Shown here: positions 8,253 to 17,459 of the stretch, one piece after another | Numbering within the stretch: position 1 is the stretch's first letter | How the letters are laid out: each line of letters opens with the position of its first letter | NCBI GenBank assembly: GCA_017617035.1 | Contig: JAFZWV010000006.1 | Coordinates: 27,571 to 91,570, forward strand | From: Bacteroidales bacterium | GTDB lineage: Bacteria; Bacteroidota; Bacteroidia; Bacteroidales; UBA932 | Reading direction: 5' to 3' | DNA length: 64,000 nucleotides | The notes under the pieces: model-generated | Told to the model about the DNA's origin: nothing | Database searches by the model: none | What the model saw: only the letters and a program-made list of their open reading frames with translations | Position numbers and translations under genes: made by a program

Positions 8253-10133
8253 ATGCTGACAGGACGTAATTTAGCAAATCATTTTGCTGCCATCGGAGCA
8301 AGGCTCGCGATGGTTGTCCTGTTTGTTTTCCTCAACGCTTTTTTTGTACGCGCGCGTGGTATTGACGCCAATGCAGATGCGAGAGTGCGCGTGACTTTCC
8401 CGTTTGATAATTCAGTTCTCAGCTCTGAGTACATGAGCAATGAGTCGGCTCTCAATTCTCTTCGTCAGCTAGTAGACGTCACCAATGGGGATCTCAACAT
8501 CGAGATCGTTGCCTATTCTTCGCCTGAAGGAAATGAGAATTACAACAAGGCCCTTTCTGCTCGCCGCGCCGCTTCAGTTAAATCTTACATTCTTTCGCTT
8601 GTCCCTGAATCGAATCCTACCATTAAGGTAGTTCCGGCTTCCGAGTCTTGGGATCAGTTCCGTGCTTACATAGTAAGCGATAAGACTCTGGATGCTTCTT
8701 CTCGTTCCGAGCTCCTTCTTATCATCGACTCCGATAACACTGCAGATGAGAAAGAAGCCCTCATTAAGTCAGATACAAACTATAAGCGCCTGTATTTCAA
8801 GTACTTCCGCTCTCTTCGTTACGCCGATATCTCGCTGAGAATTAAGAATCCGGCGCTTCTTGCACTCTTCAACGGAGATTCAAGGCTTTCGAGCCCCGTC
8901 GTCTACTTCCCTGTAGGAAGCAAAAATATAGTGCCCGGTTATATGGGCAACAAGAACAATCTCGAAGAGATGGTTGCCTTCTTCCGCGAGAATCCGTCTG
9001 CAGCTGAAGATTATGTCATAGTCGGTGCATCCTCTCCTGAGGGCCCCGTTTCTGTCAACGATCGCCTCGCTATCATGCGCGCGAGCGTTATGGCCGATTA
9101 TATCGCGGAAAGAGTCCCCGAGGTCAGGGGTAAACTCCGCATCAGGTCTGTTGGCGAGGATTGGGCCGGCCTTCGTGCTGCGGTTCTCGGCGAAAACTCG
9201 CTGACCGACGACGAGAAGCAGGAAATCTGCGAGATTATCGATAGCAATGCTTCTGCAACCTCCAAGAAGGCTGCCCTGAAGCAGCACCCTGCTTACAACA
9301 CTGTCAGTAGCAAGTGCTTCCCGGTTCTCCGCCGTCAGTCGCTTGCTCCCGCAGACTCTTCCGCCATCGCGGTAGTTCCGGTTCCGGTAGCCGCCGAGAA
9401 GGATACTACCGCTACTGTAGTTGCTACCGAGACTGGCGAGAAGACTGACACCATGCCTCGTCTTCCTCGCCTCGCTTCGATCCGCACCAAGGCCACCGTC
9501 CTCGGCGAGTCCGCTCCTGTCGAGCGCGACACCGTTGTGACCGAGCCTGAGAAAGTTTACGAATCCGAGCGCAATATGGTTGCTGCGGTTAAGACCAACC
9601 TCCTTTATGACGCTATTACAGCTGTCAACGTCGAGGTTGAAATTCCCATCTGGGAGCAGCTCTCCGTCAACGCCGAGTTCGTCACTCCTTGGTGGGAGAC
9701 CGGAAACAAGTACTGCTTCCAGACTCAGTATGTCAGTGCAGAAGTTCGTTACTGGTTCAAGCCTTGGGAGGGCACTGGCGTTGAGAAGCTCCGCGGTTGG
9801 TTTGCAGCTCCGTATGTCGCTTTCGGTCAGTACGACTTCCAGTACGACAAGCAGATCAACTACCAGGGCGAATTCTGGAGCGCCGGTTTGACTGCAGGTT
9901 ATTCGATGCCTATAGGTAAGAACAAGAAGTCGAATCTCGAGTTCTCGTTCTCCTTCGGTTATATGGAGTCGCCGTTCCGTCACTACTATCCGGCAGACGA
10001 CTATTCCAAACTTATCCATGACCCTTATCGCGACGGTACACGTTATTGGTTAGGTCCCACCAAGGCAAAAGTGTCCCTGGTGATTCCCATTTGTGTACCT
10101 ACCGGCAGAAAAAAGGAGGTGAGCAATGACTAA
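8253..10133 (+). CDS. Double OmpA-like/DUF3575 outer membrane protein
   Basis: 626 aa with an N-terminal hydrophobic signal (LAMVVLFVFLNAFFVRARG). Two homologous OmpA-like modules follow, each with a SSPEG motif (AYSSPEGNENYNKALSARRA and GASSPEGPVSVNDRLAIMRA), so an internal duplication is clear. After a Thr/Pro/Glu-rich linker the C-terminal ~190 residues (from NMVAAVKTNLLYDAITAVNV) match a DUF3575 beta-barrel, ending in a typical outer-membrane segment (AKVSLVIPICVP). It probably anchors or scaffolds fimbriae at the outer membrane; genes of this type often lead Bacteroidales fimbrillin loci. Its last 8 bases overlap the next gene, which suggests translational coupling. Confidence 0.8.
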   Translation: MLTGRNLANHFAAIGARLAMVVLFVFLNAFFVRARGIDANADARVRVTFPFDNSVLSSEYMSNESALNSLRQLVDVTNGDLNIEIVAYSSPEGNENYNKALSARRAASVKSYILSLVPESNPTIKVVPASESWDQFRAYIVSDKTLDASSRSELLLIIDSDNTADEKEALIKSDTNYKRLYFKYFRSLRYADISLRIKNPALLALFNGDSRLSSPVVYFPVGSKNIVPGYMGNKNNLEEMVAFFRENPSAAEDYVIVGASSPEGPVSVNDRLAIMRASVMADYIAERVPEVRGKLRIRSVGEDWAGLRAAVLGENSLTDDEKQEICEIIDSNASATSKKAALKQHPAYNTVSSKCFPVLRRQSLAPADSSAIAVVPVPVAAEKDTTATVVATETGEKTDTMPRLPRLASIRTKATVLGESAPVERDTVVTEPEKVYESERNMVAAVKTNLLYDAITAVNVEVEIPIWEQLSVNAEFVTPWWETGNKYCFQTQYVSAEVRYWFKPWEGTGVEKLRGWFAAPYVAFGQYDFQYDKQINYQGEFWSAGLTAGYSMPIGKNKKSNLEFSFSFGYMESPFRHYYPADDYSKLIHDPYRDGTRYWLGPTKAKVSLVIPICVPTGRKKEVSND

Positions 10134-11175
10134 GCGCTTAAGCCATATTGTTATTGCCCTTCTTGCCATCGTAGCGATGGCGAGCTGCCAGCGCCGTCCT
10201 CTGGAAGAAATGTCCGAGAAGGTCAGCGTGAGGGTCAAGGTGAACATCAGCGCTGTGGCCAATGTCACGACCAACGTGTACAACGACCGCATTCCTGCTC
10301 CTGATATCACCACCGATATGATGCGTGTCATGGTTTACGATCCTTCCAACCACGACCTCCTCACCCAGAGCTTCATCTTCAATAAGACTTTGGACGAGTC
10401 CGGCAATCAGGTCCTCAGCGGAGACCTCAACATCAGCTACGGTACTTACGATATCCTTGTTTACAATTTCGATGTCGCATCTACCCAGATTGCTGCTGAG
10501 AACAACGAAGAGAGCATCATCGCTTACACTGATGAAATCTCCAACTCGATGAAGAGCAGCCTCTTCGGCTACAACGCGAGTAAGGCGGACATCGATGAGT
10601 TCGAGCACATCCAGTATGAGCCCGATCACCTCGTAGTCGCCCGCGAAAACGACCTGCGCGTTTCTCCTCACGACACTGTCGTGGTTATTAATACTACCGC
10701 AACTACAATTATCGATACTTATTACATACAGATACGAGTCAAGGGTCTGAAGTTCGCTTCGACAGCAAACGCTATCATCTCCGGACTCTCCCCGTCGAAC
10801 CACTTCGGCACTAACAAGCGCACGACCGATCCTTCTACCGCAGTTGCTTTCGAACTCCACAAGAGCACCGATCCCAACATCGCAGATGAGAACCAGGATG
10901 TTCTCTGCGCTACATTCAATACCTTCGGTAAGATTCCTGACGCCAGCTCGAACCTCTACGTTACTTTCAACGTTATCGATGCAGCCGGTAATCTCCAGAA
11001 GTATTCAACCTCGCTTGACACCATCTTCCAGACTGAAGACGCAATCGAGCGCCACTGGCTCCTCATCAACGAAACCTTCGAGATCAAGGATCCTGGTATC
11101 AGCACCGGCGGTAACGGTGGATTCCAGCCTGTGGTCGATGAATGGGAGGAAGAAGAAGGAAGCGTGACATTGTAA
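10126..11175 (+). CDS. DUF5119 lipoprotein, probable fimbrial anchor/regulator (FimB/Mfa2-like role)
   Basis: 349 aa. Signal peptide with lipobox ending MASC (Cys21). The body alternates beta-type segments: VSVRVKVNISAVANVTTNVY, then MRVMVYDPSNHDLLTQSFIF, YGTYDILVYNFD and VVINTTATTIIDTYYIQIRV. This resembles DUF5119 and the FimB/Mfa2 group, in which the protein sits at the fimbrial base and limits filament length. The assignment to DUF5119 is from memory of family pattern, and the anchor role is inference from place in the operon (second gene, before the subunits). It starts within the end of the OmpA/DUF3575 gene. Confidence 0.7.
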   Translation: MTKRLSHIVIALLAIVAMASCQRRPLEEMSEKVSVRVKVNISAVANVTTNVYNDRIPAPDITTDMMRVMVYDPSNHDLLTQSFIFNKTLDESGNQVLSGDLNISYGTYDILVYNFDVASTQIAAENNEESIIAYTDEISNSMKSSLFGYNASKADIDEFEHIQYEPDHLVVARENDLRVSPHDTVVVINTTATTIIDTYYIQIRVKGLKFASTANAIISGLSPSNHFGTNKRTTDPSTAVAFELHKSTDPNIADENQDVLCATFNTFGKIPDASSNLYVTFNVIDAAGNLQKYSTSLDTIFQTEDAIERHWLLINETFEIKDPGISTGGNGGFQPVVDEWEEEEGSVTL

Positions 11176-11198
11176 TGAATAGAGATATAAACAGATAA

Positions 11199-12263
11199 AT
11201 GAAAAGAATAACTGACATATTAATCCTTCTTGCCATGGTGAGCTTTGCGGCTTGCACCAGGGTGGAGAATCCTGTCGCTGAAGACAGAATCTCCTACGTG
11301 GTGGGCCGTTATGCCACTAAAGCGTCAGAGTATCCCGAGTATCGGGCTGCTGAAGGGCTTGCGCAGTTTAGCAGTAAGGCATTTATCCATAGGCTTGGTG
11401 ATGCAGCAGGCGAGGTCTTCTATGAGTCGGAAATCACCTGGGATGGCGCTGTTTGGAGCACCGACCGTGATTACTACTGGCCCAAGCACCCCGATACCTA
11501 CATTAACTTCGTATCCTGGTATGCTTCTGCAGGTATTACTCCTACCGAGATTACTGAATCCAACTTCAGGGTGTCCCACGAAATAGCCGCAACCGATAAA
11601 CTGTTGGTCGCAGACGAGGCCTGGAGACAGACCGCCAACACTACTACATATTATACCTCGGGTGTTCCGACCCTCTTCCGTCACCTCCTTACAGAGGTCG
11701 CTCTCAATATGAGCGTCACTACTACTGAAGACGAAACATCAAGGTATGCTGTCAGCATTCAGAATGTCACCCTTTCGGGTTACTACACGACCGGAGCAAT
11801 GAGCCTCCACAACGAAGATCCCGGTTCTACCGGAACAAGAAAGTGGACGAGTTCCGGAGCCCCCACTCTTCTGTGGACTCCTACTTCCGGGACGAACACT
11901 ACTCCGCTCGTGATCCTGAACAACGGGAATATCGCGCTTTCTACCTCCACGACATCCGTGATGGCGATGCGCAGCTTCCTTCCCCAGGCTCTCGGCGACG
12001 GCGTTACACTTACTATATTATATACAGTGGAGAACAGGAAGAAGAGTGATAACTCCCTCGTCTCCAGTGAGAACGGCATCCCTGCAACTATAACACTTAA
12101 TAAGATAAAGAATACATCAAGTCTTGCAATCAACCAGTGGGTACCTAATAAGAGATATACTTATTCAGTAGCTATCAACCCGCTCAGCCAGGAAATACTC
12201 CTTGAGCCTACGCTTGAAAGCGACTGGACCTTTGAAGACTATATGAATGCAACGGTAGAATAA
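11199..12263 (+). CDS. Fimbrillin-type lipoprotein 1
   Basis: 354 aa, lipobox SFAAC (Cys19). It shares with its seven paralogues three landmarks: a TK-containing N-terminal segment (VGRYATKASE), the WPK motif before an aromatic strand (DYYWPKHPDTYINFVSW), and GVPTLFRHLLTEV near the middle. The C-terminus has the shared W..NK.Y.Y..(I/V)NP segment. Fimbrillins are exported as lipoproteins, cleaved near the N-terminal basic site, then polymerised by strand exchange. The C-terminal region (LEPTLESDWTFEDY) is less like FDPAV..W of the others. It is the most divergent of the main set and could be an accessory subunit. Confidence 0.8.
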   Translation: MKRITDILILLAMVSFAACTRVENPVAEDRISYVVGRYATKASEYPEYRAAEGLAQFSSKAFIHRLGDAAGEVFYESEITWDGAVWSTDRDYYWPKHPDTYINFVSWYASAGITPTEITESNFRVSHEIAATDKLLVADEAWRQTANTTTYYTSGVPTLFRHLLTEVALNMSVTTTEDETSRYAVSIQNVTLSGYYTTGAMSLHNEDPGSTGTRKWTSSGAPTLLWTPTSGTNTTPLVILNNGNIALSTSTTSVMAMRSFLPQALGDGVTLTILYTVENRKKSDNSLVSSENGIPATITLNKIKNTSSLAINQWVPNKRYTYSVAINPLSQEILLEPTLESDWTFEDYMNATVE

Positions 12264-12288
12264 TAATTTAACAATAAATAATAGTATT

Positions 12289-13542
12289 ATGAAAAAGTTT
12301 TACTTTATCGCAGCTATCGCACTTGCAGCAAGTGCAGCCTGCACAAACATTGACCCTGTAGAGGCCCCCGATGCAAAGATCGGTTATCAGGTCGCTAACT
12401 ACATGATTCAGACCAAGGCTAACGGCAGTTTTCTTGATGAACTTAGTGGCTTTGGTTACACTTCATCGACCGCCCTTTTCAAGAGCGTAGCTTTCATTAA
12501 TGCTGATGACGGTAACGGTTCGCAGGCGGCTCCTGTCCGCTACTATGGTGGTACTGCAGACAACATCGAAACCATTACTTACGATAGCACTGAGCATGAG
12601 TGGTCTCCTAGCCACACTTACTATTGGCCAAAGTCACCCAACTCTACTCTGGATTTCTTCTCCTGGTTCGACCTCACCGAAGATGAAAACACCAACGTTG
12701 CCAACGCAACCTATACTACCAACACCTACACCCTTGCATGGAGTGCAGACCGCACCATCTCCCTCAAGGACAACGTGATGTATGCAGACCCCGTCTGGGA
12801 CCAGAAAAAGAATAAAAGTGCTGCACAGTACGGTTTTGACAGTGTTTCAGAAGGTGTCCCTACACTCTTCCATCACGCACTTGCACAGGTAAGGTTCCAG
12901 TTCAAGCAGAAGACCATGAGCAAACTGGACAAGAACGGCACTGATTCCACTTTCTGGGTAGTTACTGTCAAGAATATTACTATTCCTGCAAATACACTGA
13001 AGAAGAACGGTACCCTTTCCCTCACCGCAGCAAAGAGTGCTTCCTGGACAACTCCTGCAAACCTCATCTGGGGTGCAGCTGCTTCGCCTGCATATTGGGC
13101 AACTTCGGACATTTTCCTTGCAAACGCCGTCAGCAACACCGGTATTGAACTTACAAAAAATGCTGCCACCTTCAGCAAAGTTGACCAGATGGCAGGCGAG
13201 TACATCACCGTCCTTCCCCAGCAGATTGGGAACACATTCCTTCTGAACTTTGACATTACCATCGATACTTACTTTGGCGCAACTCTTTCTGCGGCAAAGA
13301 CTGCAGGCCTCGTAAGTTCCGAGACCCTCCATGTCAAGGATTTTGAAACAGGTGGTGCCATTGTCAAGAATTCGGGTATTCAGCTCAACCTTTTGACTAC
13401 CATCGGCAGCTATTGGCAGATGAACAAGAAGTACACCTATGTCTTCGAGATTGATCCTGAGACAACCACAATCCTCTACGATCCCGCAGTTGAAGCATGG
13501 GCTGATGACGTTTCCCAGACTCAGCCGGTTCCGAATGCTTAA
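12289..13542 (+). CDS. Fimbrillin-type lipoprotein 2
   Basis: 417 aa, lipobox SAAC (Cys18). The N-terminal half is strongly similar to the following gene: same signal, QVANYMIQTKA against QVASYLNQTKA, then FLDELSGFGYTS against FIDELAELGVTS, and LKDNVMYAD in both. Shared fold landmarks: YYWPKSPNS, GVPTLFHHALAQVRF and a C-terminal YDPAVEAW. The pair looks like a duplication within the operon. Probably a structural or variant pilus subunit. It is followed by an 84-base gap with a conserved GC-rich stem-loop. Confidence 0.85.
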   Translation: MKKFYFIAAIALAASAACTNIDPVEAPDAKIGYQVANYMIQTKANGSFLDELSGFGYTSSTALFKSVAFINADDGNGSQAAPVRYYGGTADNIETITYDSTEHEWSPSHTYYWPKSPNSTLDFFSWFDLTEDENTNVANATYTTNTYTLAWSADRTISLKDNVMYADPVWDQKKNKSAAQYGFDSVSEGVPTLFHHALAQVRFQFKQKTMSKLDKNGTDSTFWVVTVKNITIPANTLKKNGTLSLTAAKSASWTTPANLIWGAAASPAYWATSDIFLANAVSNTGIELTKNAATFSKVDQMAGEYITVLPQQIGNTFLLNFDITIDTYFGATLSAAKTAGLVSSETLHVKDFETGGAIVKNSGIQLNLLTTIGSYWQMNKKYTYVFEIDPETTTILYDPAVEAWADDVSQTQPVPNA

Positions 13543-13552
13543 ACCCCTTTAG

Positions 13553-13580
13553 CCTCGGGGTGGGTGAAACTACCCCGGGG
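13553..13580 (+). other. Intra-operon GC-rich stem-loop 1
   Basis: CCTCGGGGTGG (13553-13563) pairs with CTACCCCGGGG (13570-13580), including G-U pairs, loop GTGAAA. It is followed by TACCAA. Homologous to the hairpins at 14969-14998 and 17416-17446. Confidence 0.75.
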
Positions 13581-13626
13581 TACCAAATGATAATTATTAA
13601 TTAATGTTAAATACAAACCACAAAAA

Positions 13627-14958
13627 ATGAAAAAGTTTTTCATCATCGCAGCCCTCGCGCTTGTAGCAAGCGCAGCCTGCACAAAGTCCGAACTTAGCGA
13701 CAACGCTAACCGTGATGTCGAGATCGGATTCCAGGTAGCCAGCTACTTGAATCAGACCAAGGCTGACAGCCATGACCACACAAGTTTCATCGACGAGCTC
13801 GCTGAACTTGGTGTTACCTCCAATCAGTCATTCAATAGCCAGGCTTTCATCCTCGCTGCCCAGTCTGACGGTACCGTCGCTGATCCTGCAGCGTTCTTCT
13901 CTGCCGGAACCGGCAACGTCGAGACCATTAAGTACGACGGATCCAGCACATGGAAACCTGTTCACCCTTACTTCTGGCCCAAATCGCCCAAGAGTAGCAT
14001 TACTTTCTTCTCCTGGTATGACTTCTCCGGTATGAACCCCACCATCGACGGTTATGCTACCGATGGCGGCGCTGTCACCCTCGCATGGACTGACCGTACC
14101 GTTGCCCTTAAGGACAATGTTATGTATGCAGATGCCGCTTACAAGTACAAGAAGAATGACAACAGCACTCAGAACCACAAACTCGATGGTGTTACCGAAG
14201 GTGTTCCCACCCTCTTCCACCACGCTCTCGCAAAGGTCCGCTTTACCGTTAAGCAGAACCCTATGAAGGAGCAGGATGGAACTACTGAGAACTACATCTT
14301 CTGGGATGTCACCCTTTCCGAGGTTGCTCTCTCTTCCGGCACCATCAAGAACAATGGCCAGTTCTCTCTTACCGAGACCAGCTCTACTACGGTAGCTTCC
14401 CAGGGTACTTGGACTCTGCCTACCAACAGCATCTGGGCAGCTCCTACTGCAGCACAGACTTTCCTTACCACAAACCTTGGAAATGCGAGCGGCGATATCT
14501 TCGATACCGATGTCGCAAGAGGAGAGGATTCCAGCCACAACCCTGTTCTTCTTAAAGCAACTGTTGATACCCTTACCGGAAAGAACTTCATGGCGAAGAA
14601 CTTCTTCACTGTTCTTCCTCAGGAGATCGGCGACGATGTAACCCTTACTTTCAAGTACACTATCAAGACTTATTACGGAACTGAAGCACAGCATACTGCC
14701 GGTACCGCTACCCTTATCTCGACCGAGACCATCAATGTCAATGACCTTGGTCCCACCGTGGGCAACTTCGGCGCTCCTTATACCGACACCGGTATTCAGC
14801 TGAATGCTATCACCGGTGCTTGGAACAAGTGGCAGATGAACCATCAGTATGTCTACAACATTATCATCAACCCCAAGACATCTGAAATCAAGTACGACCC
14901 TGCAGTCGCAACTTGGGAAACCGAGGATACTGTTAATCAGACTGTCCCTGCAGCTTAA
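13627..14958 (+). CDS. Fimbrillin-type lipoprotein 3
   Basis: 443 aa, the longest of the simple subunits. Lipobox SAAC (Cys18). N-terminal QVASYLNQTKAD, then FWPKSPKSSITFFSWYD, LKDNVMYADAAY, GVPTLFHHALAKVRF, and C-terminal MNHQYVYNIIINP followed by KYDPAVATW. Nearest paralogue is the preceding gene. Strong codon bias toward C/G-ending codons, as expected for an abundant protein, although I did not quantify it. Followed by the second conserved stem-loop. It is a good candidate for a major shaft subunit, but the sequence alone cannot say which paralogue dominates. Confidence 0.85.
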   Translation: MKKFFIIAALALVASAACTKSELSDNANRDVEIGFQVASYLNQTKADSHDHTSFIDELAELGVTSNQSFNSQAFILAAQSDGTVADPAAFFSAGTGNVETIKYDGSSTWKPVHPYFWPKSPKSSITFFSWYDFSGMNPTIDGYATDGGAVTLAWTDRTVALKDNVMYADAAYKYKKNDNSTQNHKLDGVTEGVPTLFHHALAKVRFTVKQNPMKEQDGTTENYIFWDVTLSEVALSSGTIKNNGQFSLTETSSTTVASQGTWTLPTNSIWAAPTAAQTFLTTNLGNASGDIFDTDVARGEDSSHNPVLLKATVDTLTGKNFMAKNFFTVLPQEIGDDVTLTFKYTIKTYYGTEAQHTAGTATLISTETINVNDLGPTVGNFGAPYTDTGIQLNAITGAWNKWQMNHQYVYNIIINPKTSEIKYDPAVATWETEDTVNQTVPAA

Positions 14959-14968
14959 TTGAACTTAT

Positions 14969-14998
14969 GCCCCGGGGCGGTTGACCCTGCCCCAGGGT
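14969..14998 (+). other. Intra-operon GC-rich stem-loop 2
   Basis: GCCCCGGGGCGG pairs with CTGCCCCAGGGT around a TTGACC loop. The sequence after it is CCCAATAATTATT. No long U-run follows directly, unlike a classical terminator. Confidence 0.75.
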
Positions 14999-15043
14999 CC
15001 CAATAATTATTATTATATTTAACGGTTTAATTATTTATTAAAA

Positions 15044-16189
15044 ATGAAAAAGCTTTTTATTATCGCAGCAGCTGCAGTCGCAGCACTTGCAGCTTGCACC
15101 AAGACCGAGGTTAACACCCCCGATCAGGCAATTAACTTCAACGCGGCTAACTATATCAGCCGCGTGACCAAGGCCAATGTGACCTTTGGTACCGCCAACA
15201 CTTTCAAGACCAATGCCTATGTTCACACCCTAGTGCTTAACGCAGGTACTCCCGAGGCCAGTATCCAGCAGATGATGTTCGACGAGACCGTCGCATGGAA
15301 TGGCACCCTGAATCAGTGGCTTCCTTCCCGCACATATTTCTGGCCCAAGACCGGTTATGTGAACTTCTTCTCTTACGCTGGCTCTATCGACCCTACCGCA
15401 AAGGCAGAGAATTCACTCACCTACACTGGAGTCACCATCAATACCACTGATGATATTCTTGTGGCAGAGGCTGCTTATGAGCAGACCGGCAATCTTTCTA
15501 CCTATCACATCGACAACGCAGGTGTGACCGGTGTTCCCACTCTTTTCCATCATATGCTCTCCAAGGTTTCCTTCAAGGTAAAACTTGATGCTACCGACGC
15601 ATATGCAGGCATCCCCGAACATCCTGAGTACTACTCATGGGAGATTGTCGTCAATGAGTCCAAGTTCGGTTATGTAAACAAGGGAACCGCTGAATTTACA
15701 TTCGCAGACGGCCAGGGCGCAGATGTCGCAGCACCCGTTGGAAATCAGCAGCTCTGGAACGCTCCTACCGGAGATTTTGCATGGACTATCGTTGCCAACA
15801 ACAAGGATTCCGAACTTGAATCTACCGTTATCGGAGACGCCAACAAGATGACGGCTACCAACTCAGCCAAGGTTTCTGAGATTAAGACTCTCTTCGACGA
15901 GATTTCCGTTCTCCCTCAGGATCTTAATGATACTGACGCTTGGGGTCAGTTCTCTCTTCAGTATACTATCAAGAGTACTTACGATGACTCTTCAAATCCT
16001 GCCAAGACCATCACTGAGGTTGTCACAGTTCCTCTTACCGACATCCTTACCTATGTTCCTTCCATCACTGGTTGGAAGATGAACTACAAGTACATCTACA
16101 ACATTATCATCAAGCCCGGTGAGCCTGTCAAGTTCGATCCCGCAGTTGTTGAGTGGGAGGAAGAGACTGCTGCCGACAAGATTATCTAA
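15044..16189 (+). CDS. Fimbrillin-type lipoprotein 4
   Basis: 381 aa, lipobox LAAC (Cys18). Shared landmarks: NFNAANYISRVTKAN at the N-terminus (the only one with an Arg just before the TK), YFWPKTGYVNFFSYAG, GVPTLFHHMLSKVSF, and C-terminal MNYKYIYNIIIKP followed by KFDPAVVEW. The Arg is of interest because Porphyromonas fimbrillins are processed after Arg by gingipain, whereas the paralogues here mostly offer Lys. Preceded by an 85-base gap that ends in an AT-rich stretch. Confidence 0.85.
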   Translation: MKKLFIIAAAAVAALAACTKTEVNTPDQAINFNAANYISRVTKANVTFGTANTFKTNAYVHTLVLNAGTPEASIQQMMFDETVAWNGTLNQWLPSRTYFWPKTGYVNFFSYAGSIDPTAKAENSLTYTGVTINTTDDILVAEAAYEQTGNLSTYHIDNAGVTGVPTLFHHMLSKVSFKVKLDATDAYAGIPEHPEYYSWEIVVNESKFGYVNKGTAEFTFADGQGADVAAPVGNQQLWNAPTGDFAWTIVANNKDSELESTVIGDANKMTATNSAKVSEIKTLFDEISVLPQDLNDTDAWGQFSLQYTIKSTYDDSSNPAKTITEVVTVPLTDILTYVPSITGWKMNYKYIYNIIIKPGEPVKFDPAVVEWEEETAADKII

Positions 16190-16224
16190 GTTTAAACTAA
16201 GAAAACAGACAATTACATACAGTT

Positions 16225-17382
16225 ATGAAAAAGTATATCATTATCGTTGCAGCAGCCGTGATGGCTTTCGCAGCTTGTACTAAGAGTGAATTCTCCGGTA
16301 ACGACAGGGAGATCAGCTTCCAGGTCGCTAACCGCCTTCAGACCAAAGCCACCGGTGCTATCTATAACAACGGTGCCTTCGGTGCATATGCATGGTTCAA
16401 TGGAATCAACGATTTTATGGTCAATGAGAAGGTTGACCTCATCAGCGCCGTTTGGAAGACAGCGGACCACACTTTCTACTGGCCTAAGACTGGAAATCTT
16501 GAGTTCATTTCCTACTCACCGTTCGAGGGTACCAGCGATACTGCCGGTACCGTTCCTGCAGTGACCGCCAACACTATTACCTATACTGCATATACTGCAG
16601 CCGCTACCGACATTATGTATGCCGACAAGGTTAAGGTCACTTGCGCAACAGGCGCCAGCACCGACGAAATCACCGACGGTGCTGTGGATTCCGGTTACAA
16701 GGGTGTCCCCACTCTCTTCCGCCACGCTCTTGCTAAGCTCAGCTTCAAGATCAAGGCTAACTTTGTTCAGTACACAGATCCTACCACCAATACTACTACT
16801 AAATGGGATGTGACCGTGACCAGCGCCAAGATCAGCGGCTTCAAGACCACCGGTAACTGCGCTCTCACCCTCAATGCCGACGGCAAATCCTGGGACAAGC
16901 CTCTGACTCAGGTTGCAAATCCTGACTACGATTCTACTGATCCCGCTTCCGTCGAGTACTTTGACTACTATGTGTGGACAGGCCTCAGCGGCTCATCTGC
17001 AAACCAGGAGTTGGTTGACGATACCACCTACCCTACCGGTGTGCTTCTTACCACTACCGCTCAGGATCTTGCTGCTGCCAATGGTTTCGTGATGCCTCAG
17101 ATGCTTGCCTCTGATAGCCAGAAGCTGGAGCTCACCATCCACATCAAGACTTACCTTTCCAACGGTAAGACTATCGAAGAGGACTTCAATCCCACTATCG
17201 ACATTAAGGATATCTCCAACCTTAAGGCTTGGCAGATGAACCAGAACATTGTTTACACCATCAATATCAAGCCGGTGGCTTACGTTTCCGACTACGATAC
17301 TCCGAATGATGTAATCATCACCTTTGACCCTGCAGTAGCAGACTGGACAGACGTTTCCGCTTCGGCAACCATCCAGCTCTAA
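16225..17382 (+). CDS. Fimbrillin-type lipoprotein 5
   Basis: 385 aa, lipobox FAAC (Cys18). Landmarks: FQVANRLQTKATGA, then FYWPKTGNLEFISYSP, GVPTLFRHALAKLSFKI and the C-terminal MNQNIVYTINIKP with TFDPAVADW. It differs from paralogues 2-4 in a shorter N-terminal loop (GAFGAYAWFNGIND) that it shares with paralogues 6 and 7, so the operon seems to hold at least two subfamilies. Followed by the third conserved stem-loop. Confidence 0.85.
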   Translation: MKKYIIIVAAAVMAFAACTKSEFSGNDREISFQVANRLQTKATGAIYNNGAFGAYAWFNGINDFMVNEKVDLISAVWKTADHTFYWPKTGNLEFISYSPFEGTSDTAGTVPAVTANTITYTAYTAAATDIMYADKVKVTCATGASTDEITDGAVDSGYKGVPTLFRHALAKLSFKIKANFVQYTDPTTNTTTKWDVTVTSAKISGFKTTGNCALTLNADGKSWDKPLTQVANPDYDSTDPASVEYFDYYVWTGLSGSSANQELVDDTTYPTGVLLTTTAQDLAAANGFVMPQMLASDSQKLELTIHIKTYLSNGKTIEEDFNPTIDIKDISNLKAWQMNQNIVYTINIKPVAYVSDYDTPNDVIITFDPAVADWTDVSASATIQL

Positions 17383-17415
17383 TGCACCGCTAAACGATAT
17401 AAGAAGCTTTTCATT

Positions 17416-17446
17416 GCCCGGGGCGCGGCTGACCCCGTCCCCGGGT
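17416..17446 (+). other. Intra-operon GC-rich stem-loop 3
   Basis: GCCCGGGGCGCGG (17416-17428) pairs with CCCGTCCCCGGGT around CTGA. Like the other two it ends with a CCAA sequence. The arms differ between copies while pairing is kept. Confidence 0.75.
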
Positions 17447-17459
17447 CCAAAGAAAGCAG

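Noticed and set aside
8880-10019. Minus-strand frame opposite the OmpA/DUF3575 gene
   Set aside because: Shadow frame with no recognisable domain.
13553-13580. Rho-independent terminator after fimbrillin 2
   Set aside because: No U-run follows and the operon continues with co-directional genes. A regulatory or processing role is more likely.
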